This document shows, in pieces, positions 1-9,686 of a stretch of 64,000 nt of DNA. The first letter of the stretch is position 1. Each line of letters opens with the position of its first letter. Origin of the DNA: an uncultured Prevotellaceae bacterium (GTDB lineage: Bacteria; Bacteroidota; Bacteroidia; Bacteroidales; UBA3663); assembly GCA_900319235.1 (NCBI GenBank), contig ONNR01000001.1, forward strand, positions 84,035 to 148,034, in the 5' to 3' direction. The notes beneath the pieces were generated by a model. The model saw only the letters and a program-made list of their open reading frames with translations. It was not told the origin of the DNA and did no database searches. The position numbers and the translations under genes are program-made.

Positions 1-2379
1 GTCGTTGCCAACAATAATGATTTCCCTGACCACAGTCATTGGCATCATCTGGCTTTCAACGTGGTACGTGGACAGGCTGCCAGCTTCTATTACAACGGCC
101 AGCGAACTGCGGTCATTTCCGAACAGGATGTGCCCACGTTTGAAGGTTCGAGAATGAAACTTGGTACTGGTCTCTCGGGATATATCGACGAACTGCGAAT
201 CTGGCACGCAACGATCACTGAGAAACGTTTGCTTGCTAACATCTATCAGTGCCTCGACACGGCCGACGTCTATTCACGTGGCCTGGTGGCTTATTATCCA
301 TTCGAGAAACTGGACACCATCAACGGAGTTCCCACAAAGGGAGCTACATTGAAGAATCTGGCACCAGTCAGTCATGCAAATACCCTGGTCATTCATGCTG
401 ATGAGAATTCGTTGAAGAGTATTGCAGTTCCACCTCTTAAGAATGCTCCCGAAGAAACAAGACTTATTGCTTCTCCTGTAGCTTCGGAACGCAAGGTGGT
501 CGTAAATCTGACAGGTGCTGGCATCACTCCGCGTGACATCGAGGGAACGACGCTCAACATCACTGTCGCTCAGATCCACGATATGCATGGCAACGTATCG
601 CAACCTATTCGCTGGACAGCCTATGTACAGCAGAACACACTCAAGTGGGAAAAGGATTCGGTCAATGTCTTCAAGATGTATGGCGATGATGCATCATTCG
701 ACGTCAATATAGTCAACAAGGGAGGAACTGTAGAATACTACACGCTGCAGAATCTGCCACAGTGGCTTACACTGGTCGAAAGCGAGATTGCTGACGATAT
801 GGCTCCTCTTTCGACAAAGACACTTCGCTTCCGCGTTAATCCGCTTACACCTATTGGCGATTATGATCTGAATATCGGCCTGCAGGGCAATTATGAGATC
901 AGCGAACCTCTGCGTCTTGTGATGAAGGTTCGTGGCGAGAAGCCCAATTGGTCTGTTGAACCGACGGCATACGAGCATCAGATGACCATCATCGGACATG
1001 TGCGCCTCAACGGATTCATCATGGAGAATCCCGAGAGCCTTGTAGCTGCCTTCATCAACGGCGAATGTCGTGGTCTGGCTTCTCCTGCTAATATTCGTAA
1101 TGGTGCCTATGTGACACTCAACGTCTATGGCGACAGCTATGAAAATATGGACTATCACAAACCCGTCACCTTCTCCATCTGGGATGCGGCAACCGGCATG
1201 ACCTATGTGGACGTCAATGTCACGATTCCAGATAATGAAAGTGGGCAGGTGCTCTTCGAGCATGATCTTCTCTTGGGCGACTACAATAGTCCCGTGGTTT
1301 GGACCAAGAGCAACAAGGCAGAGCAGCATATTCCTGTCCATGTGAACTGGAACTGGATTGCTCTTGGCGTCCAGCCAGAGAACAGTAGTCCTTACAAGGT
1401 GTTTGCAGACTATGATGGCTGGGCTCTCACCATCAAGGACCATGGTTCACAGGTGGCTTGGAGCAATGGCACGCAATGGAAGGGTACACTCTCCGTGGGC
1501 GCTAACACAATGTACAAACTCAGAGTGACCAGTTTGCCATCTAGTCCTGTACTACCTACGCGACTCGCTGTCACCGGTCAGCAGGTTAATCTGTCTGAAA
1601 CGCCTGTCGAACTCTATGAGGAATGGAACTGGATAGCCTACACGCCACTCTACACGATGACGGTCGGTGAGGCGCTTGCAGGAGCCAATCCTGCCATTGG
1701 TGACCGCATCAAGTCACAGACGGGAATCGCCATCTATGGTCCGAACGGTTGGGAAGGCAATCTTACCGCTCTCGAAAGCGGTCATGGCTATTTGTACTAC
1801 AATTCGACTCCCGGCTTCAAGACATTCGTCTATCCAACGCAGACAAGTAGCAATGCTCCACTAAAGGCTCCACGCCTGATGGCTCTTGCTCGCATGAACG
1901 ATGAGCCTACCCTCTTTACGCCTATCGATAAGCATCTCTATCCTGACAATATGACGATGGTAGTTCAACTCACCGATGGGGAAGCTACAGTTGATACCTG
2001 TGAGGTTGCTGTCTTTATCGATGGCGAATGTCGAGCTGCTTCCCGTTCCATCGATGGTCTCTATTATCTCATCATTGCAGGTGAGGGCAGCAATGTTCCG
2101 ATGGAAATCGTCACCTATCTGGATGGGCGCCTCGTCCTGCTCGATAATTCGCATGTATTTGTCAGCGACGACAACATCGGTGATCCTTGGTCGCCCTATG
2201 TCATCGACCTGCAGCATCTGCCTGATGGTATCAGCGATATTAATGCCGACGATTATGATCCCGATGCATGGTATACACTCCAGGGCTTCCGCCTCAGTGG
2301 CCGTCCCGAATTGCCTGGCATCTACATCCACAATGGACAGAAGGTTGCATTAGGCAAGAAGGCTGTCGAAAATCGTTGA
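1..2379 (+). CDS. Large exported LamG-domain protein, 5' end missing
   Basis: The frame is open at the first base, so the N-terminus and signal peptide lie outside the window. The first ~95 visible codons are the end of a LamG/concanavalin A-like jelly roll (HHLAFNVV near the start, then GYIDELRIW). Further on there are two related modules with 'FINGECRG' and 'FIDGECRA' (near bases 1051 and 2011) and two with 'WNWIA' (near 1348 and 1627), so the middle is built from duplicated domains. The C-terminus (YTLQGFRLSG, then PGIYIHNGQK) is of the kind that closes many exported Prevotella proteins and probably serves secretion or anchoring. Likely a surface glycan-binding or adhesive protein; substrate unknown. 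Confidence 0.75.
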   Translation, partial: VVANNNDFPDHSHWHHLAFNVVRGQAASFYYNGQRTAVISEQDVPTFEGSRMKLGTGLSGYIDELRIWHATITEKRLLANIYQCLDTADVYSRGLVAYYPFEKLDTINGVPTKGATLKNLAPVSHANTLVIHADENSLKSIAVPPLKNAPEETRLIASPVASERKVVVNLTGAGITPRDIEGTTLNITVAQIHDMHGNVSQPIRWTAYVQQNTLKWEKDSVNVFKMYGDDASFDVNIVNKGGTVEYYTLQNLPQWLTLVESEIADDMAPLSTKTLRFRVNPLTPIGDYDLNIGLQGNYEISEPLRLVMKVRGEKPNWSVEPTAYEHQMTIIGHVRLNGFIMENPESLVAAFINGECRGLASPANIRNGAYVTLNVYGDSYENMDYHKPVTFSIWDAATGMTYVDVNVTIPDNESGQVLFEHDLLLGDYNSPVVWTKSNKAEQHIPVHVNWNWIALGVQPENSSPYKVFADYDGWALTIKDHGSQVAWSNGTQWKGTLSVGANTMYKLRVTSLPSSPVLPTRLAVTGQQVNLSETPVELYEEWNWIAYTPLYTMTVGEALAGANPAIGDRIKSQTGIAIYGPNGWEGNLTALESGHGYLYYNSTPGFKTFVYPTQTSSNAPLKAPRLMALARMNDEPTLFTPIDKHLYPDNMTMVVQLTDGEATVDTCEVAVFIDGECRAASRSIDGLYYLIIAGEGSNVPMEIVTYLDGRLVLLDNSHVFVSDDNIGDPWSPYVIDLQHLPDGISDINADDYDPDAWYTLQGFRLSGRPELPGIYIHNGQKVALGKKAVENR

Positions 2380-2401
2380 TTCGTCATCTACTCTGTTCTT
2401 A

Positions 2402-2440
2402 AAACAGCAGGCTCATCTATTATGGTGAGCCCGCTGTTTA
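2402..2440 (+). terminator. Hairpin terminator after the LamG gene
   Basis: AACAGC and GGCTCA arms pair with TGAGCC and GCTGTT across a short AT loop about 20 bases after the stop codon, followed by a T-rich stretch. Confidence 0.7.
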
Positions 2441-2526
2441 TTTGATGATACAAGTCTGAGAAAATAACCTGACATAATCAAAAAAGCATTCCCAAAGTCG
2501 AATTTTTTTCATTTCTTGGCCATAGA

Positions 2527-2558
2527 TTTGGAGATTACTTGTAAAGTTGTTATCTTTG
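2527..2558 (+). promoter_or_regulatory. Bacteroidetes promoter for the DUF4298 gene
   Basis: TTTG at 2527-2530 and TATCTTTG at 2551-2558 are separated by exactly 20 bases, matching the Bacteroidetes -33/-7 consensus. The start codon lies 49 bases further on. Confidence 0.7.
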
Positions 2559-2607
2559 CAACATAAATCAATTATTATTATAAGAAACATATAATTCTGC
2601 AAATACT

Positions 2608-2919
2608 ATGGATATTGAAAGAATCAAACAGATGGAGGAGCGTTTCGACCGGGTGTCGGACGCTGTGACGAAACTTTCCGAGTCTCTTGAGGCTTATCGT
2701 TCCGTACAAGACGAACTTTCGATCTTGAATTCTTATTATGGCAGCGACGAATGGAAACAGGACTTCGCTGACGACGAGGCCGGGCTTTTGCCCAAAGACC
2801 TTAAACGAGGTGTACTGTCTGAAGACAGTGTATGGGATGTGATGAGTGAGAATCAAGTTCTTTTGGTACAGATGAGGGAACTGTTAAGAGCTACATATTT
2901 TGATATCTCACAAGAATAA
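2608..2919 (+). CDS. DUF4298 family protein
   Basis: A 103-residue acidic protein with a helical first half (MDIERIKQMEERFDRV) and the conserved DUF4298 core: 'LNSYYGSDEW', then 'GLLPKDLKRGVLSED'. Family members are small and mostly uncharacterised, and no enzyme motif is visible. It has its own promoter and a shared bidirectional terminator, so it is probably monocistronic. The assignment rests on recognising the YY..W and LK(R)GVLSED signatures; function unknown. Confidence 0.75.
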   Translation: MDIERIKQMEERFDRVSDAVTKLSESLEAYRSVQDELSILNSYYGSDEWKQDFADDEAGLLPKDLKRGVLSEDSVWDVMSENQVLLVQMRELLRATYFDISQE

Positions 2920-2942
2920 TGCTTTACTATGGCAATAATAAA

Positions 2943-2977
2943 AATGCGTGCCTGGATTATTCGTCCAAGCACGCATT
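2943..2977. terminator. Bidirectional terminator between convergent genes
   Basis: AATGCGTGC-c-TGG pairs with CCA-a-GCACGCATT around a 9-base loop, with A-rich sequence before and T-rich sequence after. It lies between the convergent DUF4298 gene and uxaA and can serve both. Confidence 0.8.
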
Positions 2978-2997
2978 GTTTATTGGAAAGGATCGGT

Positions 2998-4506
2998 TTA
3001 GAGTGTTACACCGTTCTTGAAGATCGAGATCTCGTGGATGCCGGCAACCTCATTGTGGGTGTACTCGCCATTGGCGACACGGAGAATCTTGGCGGTAAAA
3101 TCCTTTACAACTTCATCCATGCTCTTGTCTTCTACCAAGACGCCGGCATTGAAGTCGATCCAGTTGGGTTTGCGCTGATAGAGACCCGAGTTCGTGCTGA
3201 CCTTCATGGTTGGAACGAATGTGCCGAATGGAGTGCCGCGACCAGTGGTGAAGAGTACGATCTGGCAACCGGCAGCAGCCAAAGCGGTGGCGGCTACGAG
3301 GTCGTTGCCTGGAGCAGAGAGCAGGTTGAGGCCATTGTTCTTGAGGCGCTCGCCATACTCCATCACGCCGCAAACTACCGAACTACCTGACTTCTGGGTG
3401 CAACCAAGGGCCTTCTCTTCGAGCGTCGAGATACCACCGGCCTTGTTGCCAGGAGAAGGATTCTCGCCGCAAGGCTCACCGTGCGAGAGGAAGTAGTTCT
3501 TGAAGTTGTTGATGAGCGAGATGGTCTCATTCAGCAGCTCGTCGTTGCCGCAACGCTCCATAAGGATGGTTTCGGCGCCAAACATCTCAGGCACTTCGGT
3601 GAGGATAGTGGTGCCGCCCTGCTTCTCGCAGAGGAAGTCGGAGAATGCACCAAGGAGTGGATTGGCTGTGATGCCCGAGAAGCCATCCGAGCCACCGCAC
3701 TTGAGGCCAATGCGCAGTTTGCTGGCAGGTACAGTCTCACGCTTGTCCTGCTGAGCCTTCTTGACGAGTTCGGTGAGGAGATTTACACCATAGGGAACCT
3801 CATCGCCCTGAACTTCCTGGCAGATCATGAACTTCACACGGTCCTTGTTGTAGTCGCCGCAGAACTCCTCGAAGATGCGAGGCTGGTTGTTTTCGCAACC
3901 AAGACCTACAACGAGAATGGCACCTGCATTGGGATGATGTACCATGTCGCGCAGGATCTTCTTGGTGTTCTCGTGGTCCTCGCTCAGCTGAGAGCAGCCA
4001 AAGTTATGGGGGAAGTTGAAGATGCCGTCGATGCCTTCAATCTTGTCACCACCAAAGGCTGCACGAGTCTTTTCGACGATCTGCTTGATGATGCCGTTGA
4101 CGCAACCTACGGTAGGGATGACCCAGACTTCGTTGCGGATGCCTACCTGGCCATCGGGACGCACATAGCCTTGGAAGGTGAGCTGTTCACCCGTCGGCTC
4201 ATATTTCTTCAGTCCTTTGATGTGGATGTTGCTGTAGTCAAGCGTGCCGGCAAGGTTGGTCTTGATATCCTCGTGATCGAGATAGGAACCCTGCTTGATG
4301 GCATGGCGAGCATGGCCGATGGGGAAGCCGTACTTGATGATGTTCTCGCCTTCGGCAAAGTCCTTGAGTGCGCACTTGTGACCTGCGGGAATGTCGGTAA
4401 TAAGGGTAATCTGCTGACCGTCAACATCGACAACTGTGCCTTTCTTCAAAGGCTGGAGTGCTACGAAGACGTTGTCGGCAGGATTGATTTTCAGGAATTG
4501 TTTCAC
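2998..4506 (-). CDS. uxaA: Altronate dehydratase UxaA
   Basis: Converts D-altronate to 2-keto-3-deoxygluconate (KDG), the third step of galacturonate breakdown. With the GTG start at 4504-4506 the protein has 502 residues, close to other UxaA proteins, and begins VKQFLKINPADNV as the family expects. An ATG at 4575 would add 23 residues unlike the family, so I prefer GTG. An N-terminal SAF-like domain is followed by the catalytic part with 'GYVRPDGQVGIRNEVW' and 'KCGGSDGFSGITANP'. It lies about 100 bases downstream of uxaB on the same strand and likely shares its transcript. Confidence 0.92.
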   Translation of the reverse strand: MKQFLKINPADNVFVALQPLKKGTVVDVDGQQITLITDIPAGHKCALKDFAEGENIIKYGFPIGHARHAIKQGSYLDHEDIKTNLAGTLDYSNIHIKGLKKYEPTGEQLTFQGYVRPDGQVGIRNEVWVIPTVGCVNGIIKQIVEKTRAAFGGDKIEGIDGIFNFPHNFGCSQLSEDHENTKKILRDMVHHPNAGAILVVGLGCENNQPRIFEEFCGDYNKDRVKFMICQEVQGDEVPYGVNLLTELVKKAQQDKRETVPASKLRIGLKCGGSDGFSGITANPLLGAFSDFLCEKQGGTTILTEVPEMFGAETILMERCGNDELLNETISLINNFKNYFLSHGEPCGENPSPGNKAGGISTLEEKALGCTQKSGSSVVCGVMEYGERLKNNGLNLLSAPGNDLVAATALAAAGCQIVLFTTGRGTPFGTFVPTMKVSTNSGLYQRKPNWIDFNAGVLVEDKSMDEVVKDFTAKILRVANGEYTHNEVAGIHEISIFKNGVTL

Positions 4507-4610
4507 TTTTGAATTAGGATTAGATGATGTACTAATAGAAAGGAAAATAGGACAATTTACGAGCGTGGTTTGCAATAAGCCAGGGCAGGTAAATTGTCCT
4601 AAAAAGAATA

Positions 4611-6089
4611 TTAGAGGATACCCTTAACGGTTTCGAGCATACCCTTAGCCTGGATCTGATTCAGGAAGTCGGTAACCATATCGGTCATGCCGGGAATCTC
4701 ATTGAGGTTGCCCTGCTCTTTCCAGATAAGATCCACAGCGCCAAGTACGCCTTCAGCCACCTTGCGGGTGTCGCCGGTTGCCCAGAGGTTGGTGAGCAGA
4801 TCCATGATCTCTTGTGCATCGTTGGGCTGGATTGGAGCACCATCGGCGCGTACACCACCCTTATAATAGGTGATGATGGCAGCAAGACCAAGCACGAGGC
4901 CCTTAGGCAGTTCACCCTTGCGCTCGAGATAAACCTTCACGCCGGGGAGATCGCGTGTCTGATACTTGGGGAACGAGTTGAGCATGATGCTGGTCACCTG
5001 GTGATCGACGTATGGGTTGTCGAAGCGCTCCAGAACGTCGGCAGCGAACTGCTTCAGCTCGTCCATAGGCAGGTTGAGGGTCTGCATGAGCTCCTCGAAC
5101 TGTACCTTGTGGATGTACTTGCTGATTACGGGATGATGGCAGGCATCGCGTACGATGTTTACGCCGCTGAGATATGCGACAGGAGAGAGGACGGTGTGAG
5201 GACCATTGAGGAGGGTAACCTTTCTCTCATGATAGGGAGCCTCGCTCTCTGCGATGAGCACATGGAGACCGGCCTTCTCGGCGGGGAATTCCTTGCGCAG
5301 GGCAGCGCATGTCATGTTGGTAGGACGCTCGATAACCCAGAGGTGGAAGATCTCGGCCTGGATCATCAGGTTGTCGGCATAACCTGCACGCTTCTGCAGC
5401 TTGGCGATGTCCTTGCGTGGGAAACCAGGAACGATGCGGTCAACGAGGGTAGCGCAAACATAGCAGTATTTGTTGAACCACTTCTTGAAAGCTGCATAGT
5501 CCTTGCCGAAGTCGTCCTTCCAGAGCTCGATGTACTTCTCGATGCAATCCTTGAGGTGATGTCCGTTGAGGAAGATCAGCTCGCAAGGCATGATGATGAG
5601 GCCCTTCTTTGGGTTGCCCTTGAAGGTCTTGAAGCGACGGAAGAGGAGCTGGGTGAGCTTGCCTGGATAAGAAGATGCAGGAGCATCGGTGAACTTGCAG
5701 TTGGGATCAAAAGCGATACCAGCCTCGGTGGTGTTGGAGATGACGAAACGGATGTCCGGCTGATCTGCCAAAGCCATGAATGCAGCATTCTGGCTGTATG
5801 GGTTGAGGGCGCGGCTGATGACATCCACACGGTCGAGGGTATCAACGGGCTTGCCGTTCTGACGGCCCTGCAGGTTGACGTGATAGAGGCAGTCCTGGCC
5901 ATTGAGCCACTCCACCATACCACGTTCGATTGGCTGAACGACAACAACAGAAGCGTTGAAGTCGGTCTTCTTGTTCATATTCCAGATGATCCAATCTACA
6001 AATGCACGGAGGAAGTTACCTTCACCAAACTGGATGATTTTCTCGGGAGCCACGCTCTTGGGCGCGGTTTGCTTGTTTAAAGCTTTCAT
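4611..6089 (-). CDS. uxaB: Tagaturonate reductase UxaB
   Basis: NADH-dependent reduction of D-tagaturonate to D-altronate in the hexuronate pathway. The 492-residue protein is a mannitol dehydrogenase-type polyol dehydrogenase: N-terminal nucleotide-binding half with 'IIQFGEGNFLRAFVDW', C-terminal helical half with 'ESEAPYHERKVTLLNGPH'. Length and start agree with the family. The related fructuronate reductase UxuB is the main alternative, but pairing with uxaA favours UxaB. It is divergent from uxaC, and the shared 332-base region between them carries promoters facing both ways. Confidence 0.9.
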   Translation of the reverse strand: MKALNKQTAPKSVAPEKIIQFGEGNFLRAFVDWIIWNMNKKTDFNASVVVVQPIERGMVEWLNGQDCLYHVNLQGRQNGKPVDTLDRVDVISRALNPYSQNAAFMALADQPDIRFVISNTTEAGIAFDPNCKFTDAPASSYPGKLTQLLFRRFKTFKGNPKKGLIIMPCELIFLNGHHLKDCIEKYIELWKDDFGKDYAAFKKWFNKYCYVCATLVDRIVPGFPRKDIAKLQKRAGYADNLMIQAEIFHLWVIERPTNMTCAALRKEFPAEKAGLHVLIAESEAPYHERKVTLLNGPHTVLSPVAYLSGVNIVRDACHHPVISKYIHKVQFEELMQTLNLPMDELKQFAADVLERFDNPYVDHQVTSIMLNSFPKYQTRDLPGVKVYLERKGELPKGLVLGLAAIITYYKGGVRADGAPIQPNDAQEIMDLLTNLWATGDTRKVAEGVLGAVDLIWKEQGNLNEIPGMTDMVTDFLNQIQAKGMLETVKGIL

Positions 6090-6191
6090 GTCGTTTTTGA
6101 ATAATGATTAAAGTTAGTATGTTAGGTTTATAATGCATGTTTATTTCAAAAAAAGCTCAAAAAACAGAGCAATAACATGTAAAATTCTTTG

Positions 6192-6221
6192 CAAATATAC
6201 TAATTTTATTTTTTAATCAAA
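6192..6221 (-). promoter_or_regulatory. Promoter for uxaB-uxaA
   Basis: Read on the minus strand: TTTG at 6221-6218, an 18-base spacer, then TATATTTG at 6199-6192, about 100 bases before the uxaB start codon. Confidence 0.6.
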
Positions 6222-6237
6222 AAAAAAACATAAAATT

Positions 6238-6269
6238 TTTGCTTTAATTAAAAAAAAAACGTATCTTCG
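6238..6269 (+). promoter_or_regulatory. Promoter for uxaC operon
   Basis: TTTG at 6238-6241 and TATCTTCG at 6262-6269 with a 20-base spacer; the -7 element differs from consensus by one base. It would give an mRNA leader of about 145 bases. Apart from this and the opposing uxaB promoter, the 332-base gap 6090-6421 holds only AT-rich sequence. The two promoters are interleaved, so one bound regulator could control both arms. Confidence 0.55.
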
Positions 6270-6421
6270 CCCCATGAAATTAGCAAAAACACTACAAATT
6301 TTGCAGATTTCGCTAATGAAAACCTAAGCGTACGACTATAGTACACTAAGAATAGTTAATAGTAAAAAACTCCTCTAATCGGGTTTCATCTTATACAAAC
6401 ACAATAAACACTTTTTTTACA

Positions 6422-7837
6422 ATGAAAGCATTTTTGGACGAAAACTTCCTGCTGCAGACCGAAACTGCACAGAAGCTTTACCACGAGCATGCGGCTAAAA
6501 TGCCGATCATCGATTATCACTGTCACCTCATTCCCCAGATGGTAGCCGAAAACAAGCGTTTCGAGTCTATCGCACAGATTTGGCTCATGGGCGATCACTA
6601 CAAGTGGCGTGCCATGCGCAGCAACGGTGTGGACGAGCGTTTCTGCACCGGTAAAGACACCACCGACTGGGAGAAGTTCGAGAAGTGGGCAGAGACCGTT
6701 CCTTACACTTTCCGTAACCCTCTCTATCATTGGACTCACTTGGAGCTCAAGACTGCTTTCGGCATCACCGAGACCTTGAATCCAACCAATGCTCGCGCTA
6801 TCTACGACAAGTGCAACAAGCTCATCGCTACCGACCCCAAGTTCACTCCTCGTGGACTGATGAAGCATTATAATGTAAAGGTTGTCTGCACCACCGACGA
6901 TCCCGCCGATTCGCTCGAATGGCACAAGATTGTTGCTGCCGATCCAACTGCCGAGACTCGTATGCTGCCGACATGGCGTCCCGATGCCGGTATGAACATC
7001 GAGGCTGCTACCTGGAAGGCTTACATCGAGAAGCTCGAGAAGGTGAGCGGTGTTGAGATCAAGAAGTTCGCCGACCTCGTTGATGCATTGCAGAAGCGCC
7101 ACGACTTCTTTGCCGAGATGGGCTGCCGCCTGTCTGACCACGGCATCGAGGAGTTCTATGACGAGCCTTACACCGACGCTGAGATCGATGCTATCCTCGA
7201 CAAGGCTTTGGCTGGCAAGTGCCTTACTGTCGAAGAGACACGCAAGTACAAGCACGCTTACCTCAAGGAGCAGGGCAAGATGGACTATGCTTCGGGTTGG
7301 GCACAGCAGTACCACTACGGCGCTATCCGCAACAACAACAGCAAGATGTTTGCCAAGTTGGGCGCTGACACTGGCTTCGACTCCATCGGCGAGTTCACAA
7401 CCGCTAAGGCCATGAGCCACTTCCTTGACGAACTCAATGCAGAAGGCAAGCTCGCCAAGACTATCCTCTACAACCTCAATCCTTGCGCCAACGAAGTTAT
7501 TGCCACCATGCTTGGCAACTTCCAGGATGGTTCCGTTCCCGGCAAGATCCAGTTCGGTTCGGGCTGGTGGTTCCTCGATCAGAAGGATGGTATGGAGAAG
7601 CAGATGAATGCCCTCTCGGTTCTCGGCCTGCTCAGCCGCTTCGTCGGCATGCTCACCGACTCTCGTTCGTTCCTGTCTTATCCTCGTCACGAGTACTTCC
7701 GTCGCACCCTTTGCAACCTCCTCGGCAACGACGTCGAGAACGGCCTCGTTCCATACGTTGGTTATGAGAAGGACCGCTTGAACCAGATGGTTGAGGACAT
7801 TTGCTACAACAATGCCAACAACTATTTCAAATTCTAA
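6422..7837 (+). CDS. uxaC: Glucuronate/galacturonate isomerase UxaC
   Basis: Isomerises D-glucuronate to D-fructuronate and D-galacturonate to D-tagaturonate, the entry step for pectin and xylan uronic acids. The 471-residue length is the family norm. 'PIIDYHCHLIP' near residue 30 carries the metal-binding histidines of the amidohydrolase-like barrel; 'CTTDDPADSL' and 'GSGWWFLDQKDGMEKQ' are further UxaC signatures. It is the first gene of the plus-strand run uxaC-kdgK-kdgA-transporter; 44 bases separate it from kdgK. Confidence 0.95.
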   Translation: MKAFLDENFLLQTETAQKLYHEHAAKMPIIDYHCHLIPQMVAENKRFESIAQIWLMGDHYKWRAMRSNGVDERFCTGKDTTDWEKFEKWAETVPYTFRNPLYHWTHLELKTAFGITETLNPTNARAIYDKCNKLIATDPKFTPRGLMKHYNVKVVCTTDDPADSLEWHKIVAADPTAETRMLPTWRPDAGMNIEAATWKAYIEKLEKVSGVEIKKFADLVDALQKRHDFFAEMGCRLSDHGIEEFYDEPYTDAEIDAILDKALAGKCLTVEETRKYKHAYLKEQGKMDYASGWAQQYHYGAIRNNNSKMFAKLGADTGFDSIGEFTTAKAMSHFLDELNAEGKLAKTILYNLNPCANEVIATMLGNFQDGSVPGKIQFGSGWWFLDQKDGMEKQMNALSVLGLLSRFVGMLTDSRSFLSYPRHEYFRRTLCNLLGNDVENGLVPYVGYEKDRLNQMVEDICYNNANNYFKF

Positions 7838-7881
7838 TTTTTTATACACATTATTAATAACCAATAATTCATTTTTAAACA

Positions 7882-8904
7882 ATGGGAAAGATCATCACCC
7901 TTGGCGAAATCATGCTTCGCCTTTCTCCTAACGGCCAGGACCGTTTCATTCAGACCGACGTATTCCGTATCATCCCCGGTGGTGGCGAGGCTAATGTAGC
8001 CGTAAGCTGCGCCAACTATGGACATGATGCATATCTCGTAACCAAGCTGCCAAAGCACGAAATCGGCCAGATCGCTGTGAACTCTCTTCGTCGCTATGGT
8101 GTCAACACCAAGTACATCGCTCGTGGCGGTGACCGTGTAGGTCTCTACTATTGCGAGACTGGTGCTTCGATGCGTCCTTCAAAGGTTATCTACGACCGCG
8201 CTCATTCTGCCATCGCTGAGGCTGATCCTTCAGACTTCAACTTCGACGAGATCATGGAAGGCGCTGACTGGTTCCACTGGTCGGGCATCACTCCAGCCAT
8301 CTCCGACAAGGCTGCCGAACTCACCAAGCTCGCTTGCGAGGCTGCCAAGCGTCATGGCGTTACCGTATCGGTTGACCTCAACTTCCGCAAGAAACTGTGG
8401 ACTTCCGAGAAGGCTATCTCTATCATGCGTCCATTGATGAAGTATGTCGATGTCTGCATCGGCAACGAGGAGGACGCTGAGCTCTGCCTCGGCTTCAAGC
8501 CTGATGCTGACGTTGAAGGTGGCGAGACCAATGCTGCCGGCTACGAGGGCATCTTCAAGCAGATGAAGGAGGAGTTCGGATTCAAGTATGTTGTTTCGAC
8601 CCTTCGTGAGTCGTTCAGCGCTACCTTCAATGGCTGGAAGGCCCTTATCTATGACGGCAAGGAGTTCTATCAGTCGAAGCGTTACGAGATCAACCCAATC
8701 ATCGACCGTGTAGGTGGTGGCGACAGCTTCTCTGGTGGCCTTATCCATGGCCTTCTCACCAAGCCAACCCAGGGCGAGGCTCTCGAGTTCGCAGTTGCAG
8801 CTTCTGCTCTCAAGCACACCATCAATGGTGACTACAACCTCGTAAGCGAGGCTGAGGTTGCATCTCTCGCAGGCGGTAACGCAAGCGGCCGTGTTCAGCG
8901 TTAA
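7882..8904 (+). CDS. kdgK: 2-keto-3-deoxygluconate kinase KdgK (PfkB family)
   Basis: Phosphorylates KDG with ATP to 2-keto-3-deoxy-6-phosphogluconate (KDPG). 340 residues of PfkB/ribokinase fold: N-terminal 'IIPGGGEANVAVSCANYG' substrate region and C-terminal 'RVGGGDSFSGGLIHG' anion hole with the catalytic aspartate. Its place between uxaC and kdgA, with uxaA making the substrate, settles the substrate among many PfkB sugars. Confidence 0.92.
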   Translation: MGKIITLGEIMLRLSPNGQDRFIQTDVFRIIPGGGEANVAVSCANYGHDAYLVTKLPKHEIGQIAVNSLRRYGVNTKYIARGGDRVGLYYCETGASMRPSKVIYDRAHSAIAEADPSDFNFDEIMEGADWFHWSGITPAISDKAAELTKLACEAAKRHGVTVSVDLNFRKKLWTSEKAISIMRPLMKYVDVCIGNEEDAELCLGFKPDADVEGGETNAAGYEGIFKQMKEEFGFKYVVSTLRESFSATFNGWKALIYDGKEFYQSKRYEINPIIDRVGGGDSFSGGLIHGLLTKPTQGEALEFAVAASALKHTINGDYNLVSEAEVASLAGGNASGRVQR

Positions 8905-8920
8905 TACATTAATTTATATT

Positions 8921-8958
8921 ACTGATTTACGATTGGCTCAGGCCTTTCGTAAATCAGT
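8921..8958 (+). promoter_or_regulatory. Perfect 12-bp inverted repeat between kdgK and kdgA
   Basis: ACTGATTTACGA at 8921-8932 pairs perfectly with TCGTAAATCAGT at 8947-8958 around a 14-base loop. No long T run follows, so it is more likely an mRNA processing or stability element, or a weak attenuator, than a full terminator. Confidence 0.55.
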
Positions 8959-8988
8959 AGTTTAATAACTTTTCCATTTATTTATATC

Positions 8989-9657
8989 ATGGCAAGATTT
9001 GATAAGTTTCAGGTGATGGCCAAGATCGGTGCCGCACCAATGGTTCCTGTATTCTACAACAAGGATGTCGAGATTTGCAAGAATGTCGTAAAGGCTTGCT
9101 ACGAAGGTGGTGTTCGTGCTTTCGAGTTCACCAATCGTGGCGACTTTGCACATGAGGTATTCGGCGAGCTCAACAAGTGGGCTGCCAAGGAATGCCCCGA
9201 ATTGGCTCTTGGCGTTGGTTCTGTTGTTGACGCTCCTACAGCTGCCCTCTATATCCAGCTCGGCGCTTGCTTCGTTGTAGGTCCTCTCTTCAATCCTGAT
9301 ATTGCTCCTGTATGCAATCGTCGTAGCGTATGCTACTGCCCAGGTTGTGTAACTCCTTCCGAGATCGGCAAGGCTCAGGAACTCGGCTGCGAGTTCACCA
9401 AGATCTTCCCAGGTGATGTTGTAGGTCCAAACCTCGTGAAGGGTCTGCTCGCTCCAATGCCTTGGTCGAAGATCATGGTTACCGGTGGCGTTTCTCCTGA
9501 TGCTGACAACCTGAAGAAGTGGTTCGACGCTGGCGTTTACTGCGTAGGCATGGGTTCGAAGCTCTTCCCGAAGGACAAGGTTGCTGCTGGCGACTGGGCA
9601 TACGTTACCAACAAGTGCAAGGAGTGCTTTGATATCATTGCAGGATTCAAGAAATAA
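8989..9657 (+). CDS. kdgA: KDPG / KHG aldolase KdgA (Eda)
   Basis: Cleaves KDPG to pyruvate and glyceraldehyde-3-phosphate, completing the pathway. 222 residues, class I aldolase barrel: '[13 protein letters not shown]' carries the catalytic glutamate, '[12 protein letters not shown]' and '[14 protein letters not shown]' the Schiff-base lysine region, and 'MVTGGVSPD' the phosphate site. It follows kdgK by 84 bases and precedes the transporter by 29. The symbol eda is equally used. Confidence 0.93.
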   Translation: MARFDKFQVMAKIGAAPMVPVFYNKDVEICKNVVKACYEGGVRAFEFTNRGDFAHEVFGELNKWAAKECPELALGVGSVVDAPTAALYIQLGACFVVGPLFNPDIAPVCNRRSVCYCPGCVTPSEIGKAQELGCEFTKIFPGDVVGPNLVKGLLAPMPWSKIMVTGGVSPDADNLKKWFDAGVYCVGMGSKLFPKDKVAAGDWAYVTNKCKECFDIIAGFKK

Positions 9658-9686
9658 AGATTGACCCGATAACATAATTTTATTAT

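Noticed and set aside
3481..4512. 343-residue plus-strand frame over uxaA
   Set aside because: Antisense shadow of uxaA with no family signature.
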